Source: Bacteroides sp.
GTDB taxonomy: Bacteria > Bacteroidota > Bacteroidia > Bacteroidales > Muribaculaceae
Direction: 5' to 3'
Assembly (NCBI GenBank): GCA_014801585.1
Contig: JAAVDX010000004.1
Span: 1-60,584 of the forward strand
DNA: 60,584 bases
Within the stretch, counting starts at the first letter, position 1, and every line of letters begins with the position of its first letter. Shown one piece after another: positions 25,126 to 34,340 of this stretch. Below the pieces are notes generated by a model. The model made no database searches and was not told the DNA's origin. It saw only the letters and a program-made list of their open reading frames with translations. The position numbers and the translations under genes are program-made.

Positions 25126-27618
25126 ATGGATATATCCTATAAGTGGCTGAAACGCTATATCGATTTCAACTATACGCCGCATGAGCTTGCGGCCGTCTTC
25201 ACATCGCTCGGCCTGGAGTGTGACAACGTGGAGGAGGTAGAGACAATCCGCGGAGGTCTCCGCGGCATTGTAGTCGGAAAAGTGCTGACCTGCGTCGACC
25301 ATCCCGATTCCGACCATCTCCACATCACTACCGTAGATCTCGGCGACGGCAACCCGACGCAGATCGTATGCGGCGCACCCAACGTGGCAGCCGGTCAGAC
25401 AGTTGTTGTCGCCACGGTAGGCACTACTCTCTATGACGGAGATAAGGAATTTCAGATACGCAAGTCGAAGATCCGCGGTGTAGAATCGTTTGGCATGATC
25501 TGCGCAGAGGATGAGATTGGAGTAGGCACGAGCCACGACGGTATCATGACACTCCCCGACGAAGTCCCGGCCGGAACTCCCGCCGCCGAATATTTCAACG
25601 TGGAGAGCGACTGGCGTCTGGAGGTAGAACTTACCCCCAACCGTGTCGATGCCGCCAGCCACTACGGTTGTGCCCGCGACCTCAAGGCTCATCTCTGGCG
25701 CGAACTTTATGCCTCTGACCCTACAGCGGTACTTCCCGAGATACATCTCGCTGATGAAAATGCCTTCGCTGTCGACCGCCACGAAGGAGGCGCATCGGTG
25801 GAAATCCTTGACAAGGAAGGTTGCGGCCGCTATACGGGTATCACCATCCGTGGCGTAAAAGTAGAGGAATCCCCCGAATGGCTCCGCAATCTGCTGATTG
25901 CAGCCGGACAGCGCCCTATCAATAATATCGTAGACATCACCAATTTCATCCTGCTCGGACTCGGTCAGCCTCTACATTGCTTCGACCTCGACAAGGTGAA
26001 GGGTGAAAAGATAATCGTCCGTACATGTGAGGATGGTACTAAATTCACTACTCTCGACGGAGTAGAGCATACCCTCACCTCGGCCGACCTCATGATCTGC
26101 GACGCAGAACGTCCGATGGCCCTTGCAGGTGTTTTCGGAGGTCTTGACTCGGGAGTGACAGAATCGACTCAGAATATCTTCATCGAGAGTGCATGGTTTA
26201 ACCCGACCCGTGTGCGCCGCTCCGCACGTCGCCATGGTCTGAGCACCGATGCCTCCTTCCGCTACGAACGTGGCACCGATCCCAACATCACCCTCTTCGC
26301 AGCGCGTCTGGCCGCTATCCTCGTGCAGCAACTCGCCGGAGGTGAGGTGTGCGGTCCGGTTGTGGATCTCTACGAAAATCCCGTAGAACCCGTAGAGGTG
26401 CTCCTCTCGCTCAGATATGTCGCATCGCTCATCGGCAAAGAGATTCCGCAGGAGCTCATCATGTGTATCCTCAAATCTCTCGACTTCGCCGTGGCCGGTA
26501 CGGAAGATCCCGACGTGTTGCGACTCCACGTGCCTACCTATCGCGTCGATGTCACCCGACCCTGCGACGTCGTAGAAGAGATACTCCGCGTCTACGGATA
26601 TAATAATGTGGAATTCGGCAGTGAGATGCACGCCAACCTCAGTGTGCGCGGCGATGTAGACAAAAGCTACGCACTTCAGCAGATGATCAGCGACCTGCTG
26701 ACAGCCCGCGGCTTTATGGAGATTCTCAACAATTCTCTTACCGCCGTATCCTACTACGCCGATAATGAAGTATATCCCGCTTCTACGGCCGTCACTCTGA
26801 TGAATCCTCTGAGTCAGGATCTCTCCGTCATGCGTCGCACCCTCCTCTATGGCGGCCTGGAATCTATAGCCCACAACGTCAACCGCAAAGCCGTCGATCT
26901 GCGCATGTATGAATTCGGCAACGTATATCGCTACGATGCTGAAAGAAAAGAGACCAATCCCGACAAACCCCTTGCCGGCTATTCCGAATCATGCCATCTC
27001 GGTATCTGGCTGACGGGTGCTTATCGCCCCGCAGGCTGGAATCAGCAGGAGACTGCCGCCGACGTATTCCAGCTCAAAGCGATTGTAGAGACAATTCTGC
27101 GTCGCCTCGGTATCCCCATGAACTCACTGAAGTTCACTCAGGATTCCAATCAGCTCTTCGCCGTGCGCCTGCTGATTGAATCCAAAGCCGGAAAGACCCT
27201 CGGCGAACTCGGCATCATCAGCCGCCACGAACTCAAACGTCTCGACATAGAGCAGGAAGTAGCTTACGCCGAACTCAACTGGGATGAGCTATACCGTCTC
27301 GCTTCACGCGCCAAGACGGAATTCACACCGCTCCCCAAGACACAGCCCGTACGTCGCGACCTTGCTCTCTTGCTCGATAAGGGTGTGACATTCGAACAGG
27401 TGCAGGTGGCTATCCGTAAGGCCGGCGGCAAGATGCTCCGCGACGTGCGACTCTTCGACGTCTACGAAGGCAAGAATCTCCCCGAAGGCAAGAAGAGCTA
27501 TGCAGTGGCAATCACGATGCAGGACGACGAAAAGACCCTTCAGGATCGTCAGATCGATGCAGTTATGGCTAAGATTATCGACGCCCTGAAGAAAAACCTC
27601 GGTGCCGAACTGCGCTGA
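25126..27618 (+). CDS. pheT: Phenylalanyl-tRNA synthetase beta subunit
   Basis: An 830-residue beta chain that pairs with PheS to charge tRNA-Phe. Domains in order: catalytic-core N-terminal helix (MDISYKWLKRYIDF), the tRNA-binding OB fold (about 40-150, VVGKVLTCVDHPDSDHL, QIVCGAPNVAAGQ), B3/B4 editing region (about 215-400), B5 (about 410-485), and the C-terminal ferredoxin-like anticodon-binding domain (about 735-830, PLPKTQPVRRDLALLLDKGVT). The length is normal. pheS is not next to it, as is usual in Bacteroidota. yebC follows after 114 bases. Confidence 0.98.
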   Translation: MDISYKWLKRYIDFNYTPHELAAVFTSLGLECDNVEEVETIRGGLRGIVVGKVLTCVDHPDSDHLHITTVDLGDGNPTQIVCGAPNVAAGQTVVVATVGTTLYDGDKEFQIRKSKIRGVESFGMICAEDEIGVGTSHDGIMTLPDEVPAGTPAAEYFNVESDWRLEVELTPNRVDAASHYGCARDLKAHLWRELYASDPTAVLPEIHLADENAFAVDRHEGGASVEILDKEGCGRYTGITIRGVKVEESPEWLRNLLIAAGQRPINNIVDITNFILLGLGQPLHCFDLDKVKGEKIIVRTCEDGTKFTTLDGVEHTLTSADLMICDAERPMALAGVFGGLDSGVTESTQNIFIESAWFNPTRVRRSARRHGLSTDASFRYERGTDPNITLFAARLAAILVQQLAGGEVCGPVVDLYENPVEPVEVLLSLRYVASLIGKEIPQELIMCILKSLDFAVAGTEDPDVLRLHVPTYRVDVTRPCDVVEEILRVYGYNNVEFGSEMHANLSVRGDVDKSYALQQMISDLLTARGFMEILNNSLTAVSYYADNEVYPASTAVTLMNPLSQDLSVMRRTLLYGGLESIAHNVNRKAVDLRMYEFGNVYRYDAERKETNPDKPLAGYSESCHLGIWLTGAYRPAGWNQQETAADVFQLKAIVETILRRLGIPMNSLKFTQDSNQLFAVRLLIESKAGKTLGELGIISRHELKRLDIEQEVAYAELNWDELYRLASRAKTEFTPLPKTQPVRRDLALLLDKGVTFEQVQVAIRKAGGKMLRDVRLFDVYEGKNLPEGKKSYAVAITMQDDEKTLQDRQIDAVMAKIIDALKKNLGAELR

Positions 27619-27732
27619 GCCTCTCCGGAATCCCTTTATATTATAAGGAGGACATCCCGGACCGAGCCAATCAAAAAAGAATCTCAAGAAGAAAAAAATA
27701 ACAAAACAACAATAAAGAATAAAGACTGACAA

Positions 27733-28449
27733 ATGGGAAGAGCATTTGAATATCGCAAAGCCCGCAAACTGAAACGTTGGGGCAACATGTCGCGTACATT
27801 TACACGCATCGGTAAGGAAATCACAATGGCTGTTAAATCAGGCGGTGCCGACCCGCAGATGAACCCCCGCCTTCGCGTGCTCATGCAGAACGCCAAGGCG
27901 GCCAACATGCCGAAGGATACCGTAGAACGTGCCATCAAGAAAGCTACCGATAAGGACGCTTCCGACTATAAAGAGATCGTATATGAAGGCTACGGCCCCT
28001 ACGGCATCGCAATCGTGGTAGAGACCGCTACCGACAACAACCAGCGCACCGTGGCCAACGTCCGTTCCTATTTTAACAAGCACGGAGGCAGCCTCGGCAC
28101 GCAAGGCTCACTCTCATTCCTTTTCGATCATAAAAGCGTATTCCACATCAAGCCCGCAGAAGGCACAGATCATGATGAATTCGAACTCGCTCTGATGGAC
28201 TTCGAGGCCGAACTCGAAGCCGAGGATGAAGAATGGCTCATCTATGGAGCTTTCGATCAGTTTGCCAATCTCCAGAAATTCCTTGAGGAGAACGGAGCAG
28301 AGATCGTAAGCGCAGAATTTGAGCGTATCCCTACCGACTATAAAGAGGTGACACCGGAGCAGCGAGAGGCTCTCGAAAAACTTCTCGAGAAATTCGAGGA
28401 CGACGAAGACGTGCAGAATGTCTTCCACAACATGAAGGAAGAAGAATAA
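27733..28449 (+). CDS. yebC: YebC/PmpR-family protein
   Basis: A 238-residue cytoplasmic YebC/TACO1-family protein. The conserved start GRAFEYRKARKLKRWGNMS and the MPKDTVERAIKKA and YEGYGPYGIAIVVE segments are diagnostic. Members were long described as DNA-binding regulators; recent work links them to relief of ribosome stalling. It lies between pheT and a coiled-coil membrane protein, 2 bases before the latter, so all three are probably one operon. Confidence 0.96.
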   Translation: MGRAFEYRKARKLKRWGNMSRTFTRIGKEITMAVKSGGADPQMNPRLRVLMQNAKAANMPKDTVERAIKKATDKDASDYKEIVYEGYGPYGIAIVVETATDNNQRTVANVRSYFNKHGGSLGTQGSLSFLFDHKSVFHIKPAEGTDHDEFELALMDFEAELEAEDEEWLIYGAFDQFANLQKFLEENGAEIVSAEFERIPTDYKEVTPEQREALEKLLEKFEDDEDVQNVFHNMKEEE

Positions 28450-28451
28450 AG

Positions 28452-29879
28452 ATGAATATTCGGAGGAAAATATCAGCGATAGCAGCCGTCTTAGGCATCG
28501 CTCTCCTTGCGGCTGCCCCTGCCGGGGCAGTCACAAAGGATGAGATGGATCGTGCCCGCGCAGTGACCGCCCAATGGTATCTGCGCTGGGTCAACAACGG
28601 CTCCGACTATCTCGACAATCTCAATCCCAAATCTATGGCCGACCTTGAGGGTCAGCTCAAGGAGAAGGAGAAGGAGAATATCAAGGCATTTAAGAATGCC
28701 GGGATGCCCTCCGACTATGCTTCCTGGGATAAGGATAAAGTGGTGGAATATTGGTCGGCTACCTTCTTTCAGGCCAAAGGGCTTGATGAAAAGGGTAAAG
28801 GTGCGCGTGCGCGGGTGAAGAAGAAACTCCTTGCGCTTAATTTCACCGACCCGGCCGACATGCCGAAGGAGACTCCCGCTGAGGCTGCTCCGGAGTTGCC
28901 TGCTACGGGCGCGCCGGCCGATACAGCCAAGAAGACTGAGGAGGCCCCCTCGATGCCATCAGCCGAACAGGTGATTGATCAGACCAACGCTGCGGAATCG
29001 GCGGTAGCGGCTGACACCATTGATGACTCTGCTTCAGTATCCAAAAAGGAAAGCGGATCCGGCACGTGGCTCTATGTTGTGGCTCTCATCGTGCTGATCG
29101 GCGTGGTTGTATGGCTCGTGATCTTCGCATCCAAGACTATGCAGAACTCTTCGAAGGCTGCCAAGGATCTGGAAGATGATGACGACGAACCGACGGCTGA
29201 AGAATCTCGCCGTTCGCGCCGCAATCGTCGCCCGGAAGTCCGTAAGGAAGAGGTAGAAGAGACCACGGCTTCGACATCAGCCTATCGCTCCGGCTCTTAT
29301 TCCGGTAGCGACGAGGAGATCCTGCGCGAGAAATTTGCACGTAAACTGGCAGCCAAAGATGAGGAGATCCACGACCTGCGTCGCGAAATCAACGATCTCC
29401 GCAATGAGAATCTGCGTCTGAGCGAAGACCGCGACAGACTCGCTTCAGATCTGAAGATGGCACGTCGCGAACTCGAATCAGACTCTACACGGATTGCGCC
29501 CGCTCCGGCAGCCGCTGCCGTCCCGGCTGAAGAGTCCCGTCCGGCACGTCGTAATCCTGCTGCTCGTGAGATTTATCTCGGACGCGTCAATTCAAAAGGT
29601 CTGTTTGTAAGAGCCGATCGCAAGCCGGTGGAGGGAAAGAGTGTGTTTGTGCTGACTACGACCGATAGTTACACCGGTACGTTCCGCGTGCTTCAGGCCG
29701 GAGCGACTGTAGATATGGCCCTTGACAACCCCGACTATTATCTGGCCGGCGGATGCGTTGCCCCGGATATCAACGATACGGCCGAGGCCGATGGCATACG
29801 TACGATCAGCAGCGGTACGGCCGTATTTGAAGACGGTTGCTGGAAGGTGCTCCGTAAGGCGAAGATTGTCTACGAATGA
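28452..29879 (+). CDS. Coiled-coil membrane protein of unknown function
   Basis: A 475-residue protein I do not recognise as a named family. It has a signal peptide (1-26, ending AGA), a helical extracytoplasmic region (30-130), a Pro/Ala/Thr-rich linker (135-200), one membrane segment (206-226, YVVALIVLIGVVVWLVIFA), an acidic then basic stretch (240-265), a coiled coil (288-344) and a folded C-terminal domain (about 375-475, EIYLGRVNSKGLFVRAD). The order suggests a scaffold linking periplasm and cytoplasm. It starts 2 bases after yebC, so its expression follows that of pheT-yebC. Confidence 0.75.
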   Translation: MNIRRKISAIAAVLGIALLAAAPAGAVTKDEMDRARAVTAQWYLRWVNNGSDYLDNLNPKSMADLEGQLKEKEKENIKAFKNAGMPSDYASWDKDKVVEYWSATFFQAKGLDEKGKGARARVKKKLLALNFTDPADMPKETPAEAAPELPATGAPADTAKKTEEAPSMPSAEQVIDQTNAAESAVAADTIDDSASVSKKESGSGTWLYVVALIVLIGVVVWLVIFASKTMQNSSKAAKDLEDDDDEPTAEESRRSRRNRRPEVRKEEVEETTASTSAYRSGSYSGSDEEILREKFARKLAAKDEEIHDLRREINDLRNENLRLSEDRDRLASDLKMARRELESDSTRIAPAPAAAAVPAEESRPARRNPAAREIYLGRVNSKGLFVRADRKPVEGKSVFVLTTTDSYTGTFRVLQAGATVDMALDNPDYYLAGGCVAPDINDTAEADGIRTISSGTAVFEDGCWKVLRKAKIVYE

Positions 29880-29891
29880 ATAGGAATCCAA

Positions 29892-29926
29892 GGCCGTAAA
29901 TAAGGCATAAAACCGAAATAACGGCC
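29892..29926 (+). terminator. Weak hairpin before tRNA-Leu
   Basis: GGCCGT (29892-29897) and ACGGCC (29921-29926) can pair across a 23-base AT-rich loop, followed by ATAAAATTT. It may end the pheT-yebC operon, but the loop is long. Confidence 0.35.
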
Positions 29927-29932
29927 ATAAAA

Positions 29933-29964
29933 TTTGGTAGGATGGAAAATAAGTATTAAATTTG
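29933..29964 (+). promoter_or_regulatory. Promoter of tRNA-Leu
   Basis: TTTG (29933-29936), a 20-base spacer and TAAATTTG (29957-29964), ending 10 bases before the tRNA. Confidence 0.8.
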
Positions 29965-29974
29965 CCATCCGAAA

Positions 29975-30056
29975 GCCCTGATGGCGGAATCGGTAGACGC
30001 GCTGGTCTCAAACACCAGTGGAGCAATCCGTGCCGGTTCGACCCCGGCTCAGGGTA
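29975..30056 (+). tRNA. tRNA-Leu (CAA)
   Basis: A complete class II tRNA of 82 bases: acceptor GCCCTGA/TCAGGGT with discriminator A, anticodon loop CTCAAAC giving CAA, a long variable arm (TGGAGCAATCCG) and T-loop GGTTCGACCCC. CCA is not encoded. Its 3' half is repeated twice just downstream. Confidence 0.96.
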
Positions 30057-30060
30057 CAGA

Positions 30061-30096
30061 AGAGGAGACAGCAATTAGCTGCCTCCTCTTTTTTTT
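30061..30096 (+). terminator. Terminator of tRNA-Leu
   Basis: AGAGGAG/CTCCTCT plus CAGC/GCTG with one A-C mismatch and loop AATTA, followed by eight T. Confidence 0.88.
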
Positions 30097-30102
30097 GAAG
30101 AA

Positions 30103-30120
30103 GGAGCAATCCGTGCCGGT
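30103..30120 (+). repeat. 18-base fragment of tRNA-Leu
   Basis: Identical to bases 30020-30037 within tRNA-Leu (variable arm and start of the T stem). It is flanked by unrelated sequence and cannot fold as a tRNA. Confidence 0.9.
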
Positions 30121-30136
30121 CAATGGTCTTTCTTGG

Positions 30137-30165
30137 CACCAGTGGAGCAATCCGTGCCGGTTCGA
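30137..30165 (+). repeat. 29-base fragment of tRNA-Leu
   Basis: Identical over 29 bases to 30013-30041 of tRNA-Leu (3' anticodon stem, variable arm, T stem and most of the T loop), then diverges (CTCCG instead of CCCCGG) into a run of T. The acceptor arm is missing. See the finding on tRNA-Leu scars. Confidence 0.92.
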
Positions 30166-30307
30166 CTCCGCTTTATCTTTTTTTTTCGGGGTGGAAGATT
30201 GGGTGGCAAAATGGTTGAGGTTGGTTGCATAAATAGGGGAGTATGATTGCAAAATGAAAGTAATTGGTGGAAATTTGATTATTTTTGAAATTTTTTGTTA
30301 AAATCTA

Positions 30308-30337
30308 TTGCGCTTTATAAATATTTCATTACCTTTG
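30308..30337 (+). promoter_or_regulatory. Promoter of the large secreted protein gene
   Basis: TTG (30308-30310), a 19-base spacer and TACCTTTG (30330-30337). The transcript would have an AT-rich leader of about 110 bases. Bases 30181-30307 hold nothing else recognisable. Confidence 0.75.
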
Positions 30338-30450
30338 CGTGTCGAAAGTTCCTGTTATGGAAATTCTTCGATGAAAAAAAAACTATATCAACTAATCACA
30401 TTACTGTATAGAAAATAAATTTACATAATACCAACTAATCCCAATTATTT

Positions 30451-33400
30451 ATGAGGAAAAAAACTATCCTTTCAGTCGGTGCTATCGCATTGGCACTCGG
30501 AGTAGGAGTTACGGCGATGAATGCCGGCAGCTTTCTTTCTCTCCCCTTCGCCGCAGTGCTAACAGCCGACTCTTACCTTGTCACTAAGGGTGCGCTTCCC
30601 GTCAGCGGCAGCATAATCCCCGAATGGCAGAAGATGAAGAGCTGTCAGTTCGAATTCACTAACGCTAACCCCGGTACTTTCCCCGGCCTCGAACTCGTAA
30701 AAAATACTTCTGAGAAGATTCTCGTGCAGCGTTCGGCTTCGGGCAACTTCGACGACGCTGTGACTGTATGGGAAATCGATCCGAATGATCCCTCTGCAGT
30801 AGCAGTCGACCGCACTTATCAGACGCGTCTGAATGTGGTATTCCCGGAGGCTCTTACCGTGGTCGAAGGAGCATCGCAGACAGCTTACCGCGTACTGCTC
30901 CCCGCAGGAGTGGTCAGAACTACCACCGGCACAGAACTCAATCCCGACGATCCCGGTTCATCATCAAGCGAGGTTAACCCTGCAGTATCAGCCGATTATA
31001 TCGTGAAGAAGATGGCCTCTTGGACTACTTCTCCCCGCAGCGGCCAGACTTTGTCTACAATTGCCGGTGGTCTGCTCAGCGCTTCAGTTGACTTCCAGGC
31101 CGGTACTACTCTCCAGCTTGTAGGCAACCAGCAGGCAACCCTCTACCTCGTAGATCCCGCTCAGAACTATGCTGCTGAGAAAGTCGACACTTACACCCTC
31201 TCTCTCGACGGAACAAAAGTAAATCTCACTCTTGATTCCGGCAGCCAGCCCGCAATCCCCACCAACCGTAAATATTATCGTATCGTAGTTCCGGCAGGAG
31301 CTTTGAGCGTCAACTATGACGGCTCAATTCAGGAAAACCAGGAGATCGTGATTGACAATATCGGTCTTACATTCCTCGATGCCAGCTGCATGGAATTCGA
31401 CGGTCTGCCCGCATGGGGCAGCGAGTGTCCCGTGAAGGAGACCCCGAAAGAGTTTACCGTAATCCTTCCCGCGCCGATGACTCTTGCTACAAACCTTACA
31501 GCTTCGATTTATATCGAAAGCAGCACGATCTCAGTGGCAACGTATAAAGGTACGGCAGCTCCGAATAAGCAGACCATCACTTACGTGATGAATCCCCAGT
31601 CAAGTCCCACTTCCAAGGTTAACTATCCCGACTGGTGGAGCAGCGGTAATTACTACATACGCTTTAATGCAAGCCAGTTCACAGATCCTGCTACAAACGT
31701 CAAGAACGCTGTCATCAATACTCCGACCTGGAAAGGCACAGATGGTATCACTTCAAACCCGATGACCTATCCCAGCGGTAATACCAGCACTACTCTTTAC
31801 GAAGATACATCAACCGGTCGTGTGAAAGTTGATCCCAGCCCGATCAAGACTTATAACGATCAGACAGCCCTTCTGAATATTGATGCGGAATATGGTATCT
31901 ACAACTGGACAGTACGTCTGCTTAACTCCGCTAAGCCCGATGTCAATAACACAGTGGCACGCATCCGCCTTGTGAAAGAAGGGCAGGAAGAGCCTCTGTT
32001 CGAACAGGGTGTACCCGTTGACGGCGGTGTAGCGCAGACAAACGTCGGTCATCTCTGGAGTAGTTCTCTTCCGTATTGCACCGGTTCGCAGTCGCCCACA
32101 AAGATGAAGGCCGCTTCAAATTCCCAGACATGGTATATTCTTTATAATGTGGTGGATGAACCCGGTTACTGGTCAGGTACTACAAGCAAAAACCAGTATT
32201 GCAAGTTTGACTTCCTCAAAGAACCCGGTAAATATCACCTTATGATCGATGAAGGCTTCTTCGTTGATGCGACCAATATGCCTTCTCAGGCTATTGATAT
32301 CCCCTTCAACATCCAGGGCCCCATCGAGTACACACTCTCACCCGCTCTTAATTCAGAGGTATCTGTTATTGACGAAGTGACTCTCACATATCCTGAAGGT
32401 GCAAAGGTAGTTCTCAACGGCACTCCGACTACAACTCTTCAGGAGAACAGTCTGCTCGAAAAGACCTACGGCACATTCGCCATCACAGCTAAGGATAATG
32501 TCGTAACTCTCAAGCTTGACAAGCCCTATAATCTTCCCAACCAGTACGGTTTCAGAATTCCTCTGACCGCAGGTATGTGGACAATCACTTATGATGGTGA
32601 CACTCAGAACAACGTTCAGGAAGAGCTCTACTACAAGATCTCAATTATGCCCGGTCAGGTTGACCCCTCCAACGATCAGCCTGTACAGAGCGCGGATCTT
32701 AAGAGCATCCTCTATAAGAGTGACGTGACTATCACCAACATCAGCGAAGACGACAAAAACTGCTTCCTCTATAGCGTAGCAGCTGACGGCACTCGCACTA
32801 AGATCGCTGATTATACTTCCTCTATGCCCAGCTCCGGCAACGATCAGTCGGATGCGACTACTATGGAGCTCACTTGGGCTACAACTGCCAATCTCAACAA
32901 TCTCCCCGACGGCACTTATGAATTCGTAATCCCGAAGGAAGTGCTCATATATCCCGGTGGTCAGAAGGCAACTCAGGACTTCGTGTACACTTACACAGTA
33001 GCAACTCCCGTCCAAATGGGTAAACTCACTGATCACATCACTCTCGTGACTCCTCCGAGCCTCGAAGCTGACGAGAACAACACTCAGACTCCGATGGGCA
33101 GCCTCGGTATGGGAGTTGTAGCTCTCGGTCTCAACACAGCTAACTTCGAAGGTGTAGGTACTGAGCCCATCCAGATGTTCTATGTAGACAGCAACAACCC
33201 GACAGCCGAGCCCGAACTCGTATCTTCATTCCTCCCGCAGATGCCCTCTCAGTTCCTCGTAATGATGGGTGCAGGAGCATTTGCCGATGGTGACGATCTC
33301 ATCTCCTTCAACCCGACCAATATCCTGTACATGATGTTTGCCGATGGTGATAAGCTCGACGATGAAGCCAATATCGCTAAATTCACGCGTACAGGCTACT

Positions 33401-34038
33401 ATGTAGTAGTGATCCCCGACGGAGCTTTCAAAGCCAACGGCGAACTTCTCCAAGGCACCGAACTCCAGTTCCACTATACTTCCGGTGATAAGCCCTTCGA
33501 TTACACTTGGACTATCACACCGGATGCAGCAGTAGAAATCACTGAGAATGCAGCAAAGGTATTCGGCCAGAAGGGTACAGGTATCACCCTTACTGTCAAC
33601 GGCGCTAAGTTTATCGACTACAAGTCAGGTCCGGCTACTCTCACAACTCCCGAAGGTAACGTGCTTACCGTAGGCTACCCCACAATCGATCAGTCTGCCG
33701 GTTCAATCACCTGGAAGTTCGGTACTGCTGCTGATGCTGAGGAAGTATGGCCCAATGGTGAATACACATTCTCCATCCTCGAAGGCAAGATCGGTATCGA
33801 CATGGGTTGGGAAGACGACTGGACCAAGGGCGGTAACTTCCCCGCAACTCAGGTCATCTACAAGGTCAACGATCCCACTGTAAGCGTGGCTCTCGTAGGT
33901 GTTGACGCTGCTGACTCTTACAATGTCTACACTCTCGATGGTAAGGTAGTCAAAGTCAATGCTACTCCTGCTGATATGCTCGAGCTCACTCCCGGTCTCT
34001 ATATCATCAACGGTAAAAAGGCCCTCGTACGCAAGTAA
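30451..34038 (+). CDS. Large secreted beta-repeat protein with T9SS-like tail
   Basis: An 1195-residue exported protein with a signal-like N-terminus (about 5-27, TILSVGAIALALGVGVTAMN). The rest is beta-rich and built of loosely repeated modules, each ending in a strand like 'YYRIVVPAGALSVNYDG' (about residues 276-292) or 'GYYVVVIPDGAFKANGE' (about 981-997). The C-terminus (about 1155-1195) has VYTLDGKVV, GLYIINGKKALVRK, which is like the tails recognised by the type IX secretion system in Bacteroidales, so surface or extracellular location is likely. Codon use is strongly biased, suggesting high expression. Ligand unknown; an adhesin or surface-layer component is possible. Confidence 0.8.
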   Translation: MRKKTILSVGAIALALGVGVTAMNAGSFLSLPFAAVLTADSYLVTKGALPVSGSIIPEWQKMKSCQFEFTNANPGTFPGLELVKNTSEKILVQRSASGNFDDAVTVWEIDPNDPSAVAVDRTYQTRLNVVFPEALTVVEGASQTAYRVLLPAGVVRTTTGTELNPDDPGSSSSEVNPAVSADYIVKKMASWTTSPRSGQTLSTIAGGLLSASVDFQAGTTLQLVGNQQATLYLVDPAQNYAAEKVDTYTLSLDGTKVNLTLDSGSQPAIPTNRKYYRIVVPAGALSVNYDGSIQENQEIVIDNIGLTFLDASCMEFDGLPAWGSECPVKETPKEFTVILPAPMTLATNLTASIYIESSTISVATYKGTAAPNKQTITYVMNPQSSPTSKVNYPDWWSSGNYYIRFNASQFTDPATNVKNAVINTPTWKGTDGITSNPMTYPSGNTSTTLYEDTSTGRVKVDPSPIKTYNDQTALLNIDAEYGIYNWTVRLLNSAKPDVNNTVARIRLVKEGQEEPLFEQGVPVDGGVAQTNVGHLWSSSLPYCTGSQSPTKMKAASNSQTWYILYNVVDEPGYWSGTTSKNQYCKFDFLKEPGKYHLMIDEGFFVDATNMPSQAIDIPFNIQGPIEYTLSPALNSEVSVIDEVTLTYPEGAKVVLNGTPTTTLQENSLLEKTYGTFAITAKDNVVTLKLDKPYNLPNQYGFRIPLTAGMWTITYDGDTQNNVQEELYYKISIMPGQVDPSNDQPVQSADLKSILYKSDVTITNISEDDKNCFLYSVAADGTRTKIADYTSSMPSSGNDQSDATTMELTWATTANLNNLPDGTYEFVIPKEVLIYPGGQKATQDFVYTYTVATPVQMGKLTDHITLVTPPSLEADENNTQTPMGSLGMGVVALGLNTANFEGVGTEPIQMFYVDSNNPTAEPELVSSFLPQMPSQFLVMMGAGAFADGDDLISFNPTNILYMMFADGDKLDDEANIAKFTRTGYYVVVIPDGAFKANGELLQGTELQFHYTSGDKPFDYTWTITPDAAVEITENAAKVFGQKGTGITLTVNGAKFIDYKSGPATLTTPEGNVLTVGYPTIDQSAGSITWKFGTAADAEEVWPNGEYTFSILEGKIGIDMGWEDDWTKGGNFPATQVIYKVNDPTVSVALVGVDAADSYNVYTLDGKVVKVNATPADMLELTPGLYIINGKKALVRK

Positions 34039-34074
34039 TCGTGCAACTCTGATTAACATCAAATCATAGATATG

Positions 34075-34111
34075 TATCCCCCGCTGAGATATCTCAGCGG
34101 GGGATATTTTT
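34075..34111 (+). terminator. Terminator of the large secreted protein gene
   Basis: A perfect 16-bp palindrome (34075-34106) containing CCCCCGCTGAGA and its complement, followed by ATTTTTG. One of the strongest hairpins in the window. Confidence 0.92.
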
Positions 34112-34207
34112 GTCCGATACTTTTCCATCAATTCAGTCTCACCCAAATTAACCCTACTCATTGGAAACTTTGTGGATAATTTTTCCTTTTTTCTTTTGAA
34201 AGATTTC

Positions 34208-34238
34208 TTTGCGGTCTCGGAAATTATGACTATTTTTG
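34208..34238 (+). promoter_or_regulatory. Promoter of the YeiH-family gene
   Basis: TTTG (34208-34211), a 19-base spacer and TATTTTTG (34231-34238), about 100 bases before the ATG. Confidence 0.75.
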
Positions 34239-34340
34239 TGAATTATATGCAGTAGACTTTGCCGGTGGTCGTATCGCAACTCTTTTGCGACTACCTCAAA
34301 CATCTATCCATATCTCTCTAACTAATTTATCTTACCCAAC

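Noticed and set aside
25972..26874. 300-codon minus-strand ORF inside pheT
   Set aside because: pheT is unmistakable over its whole length.
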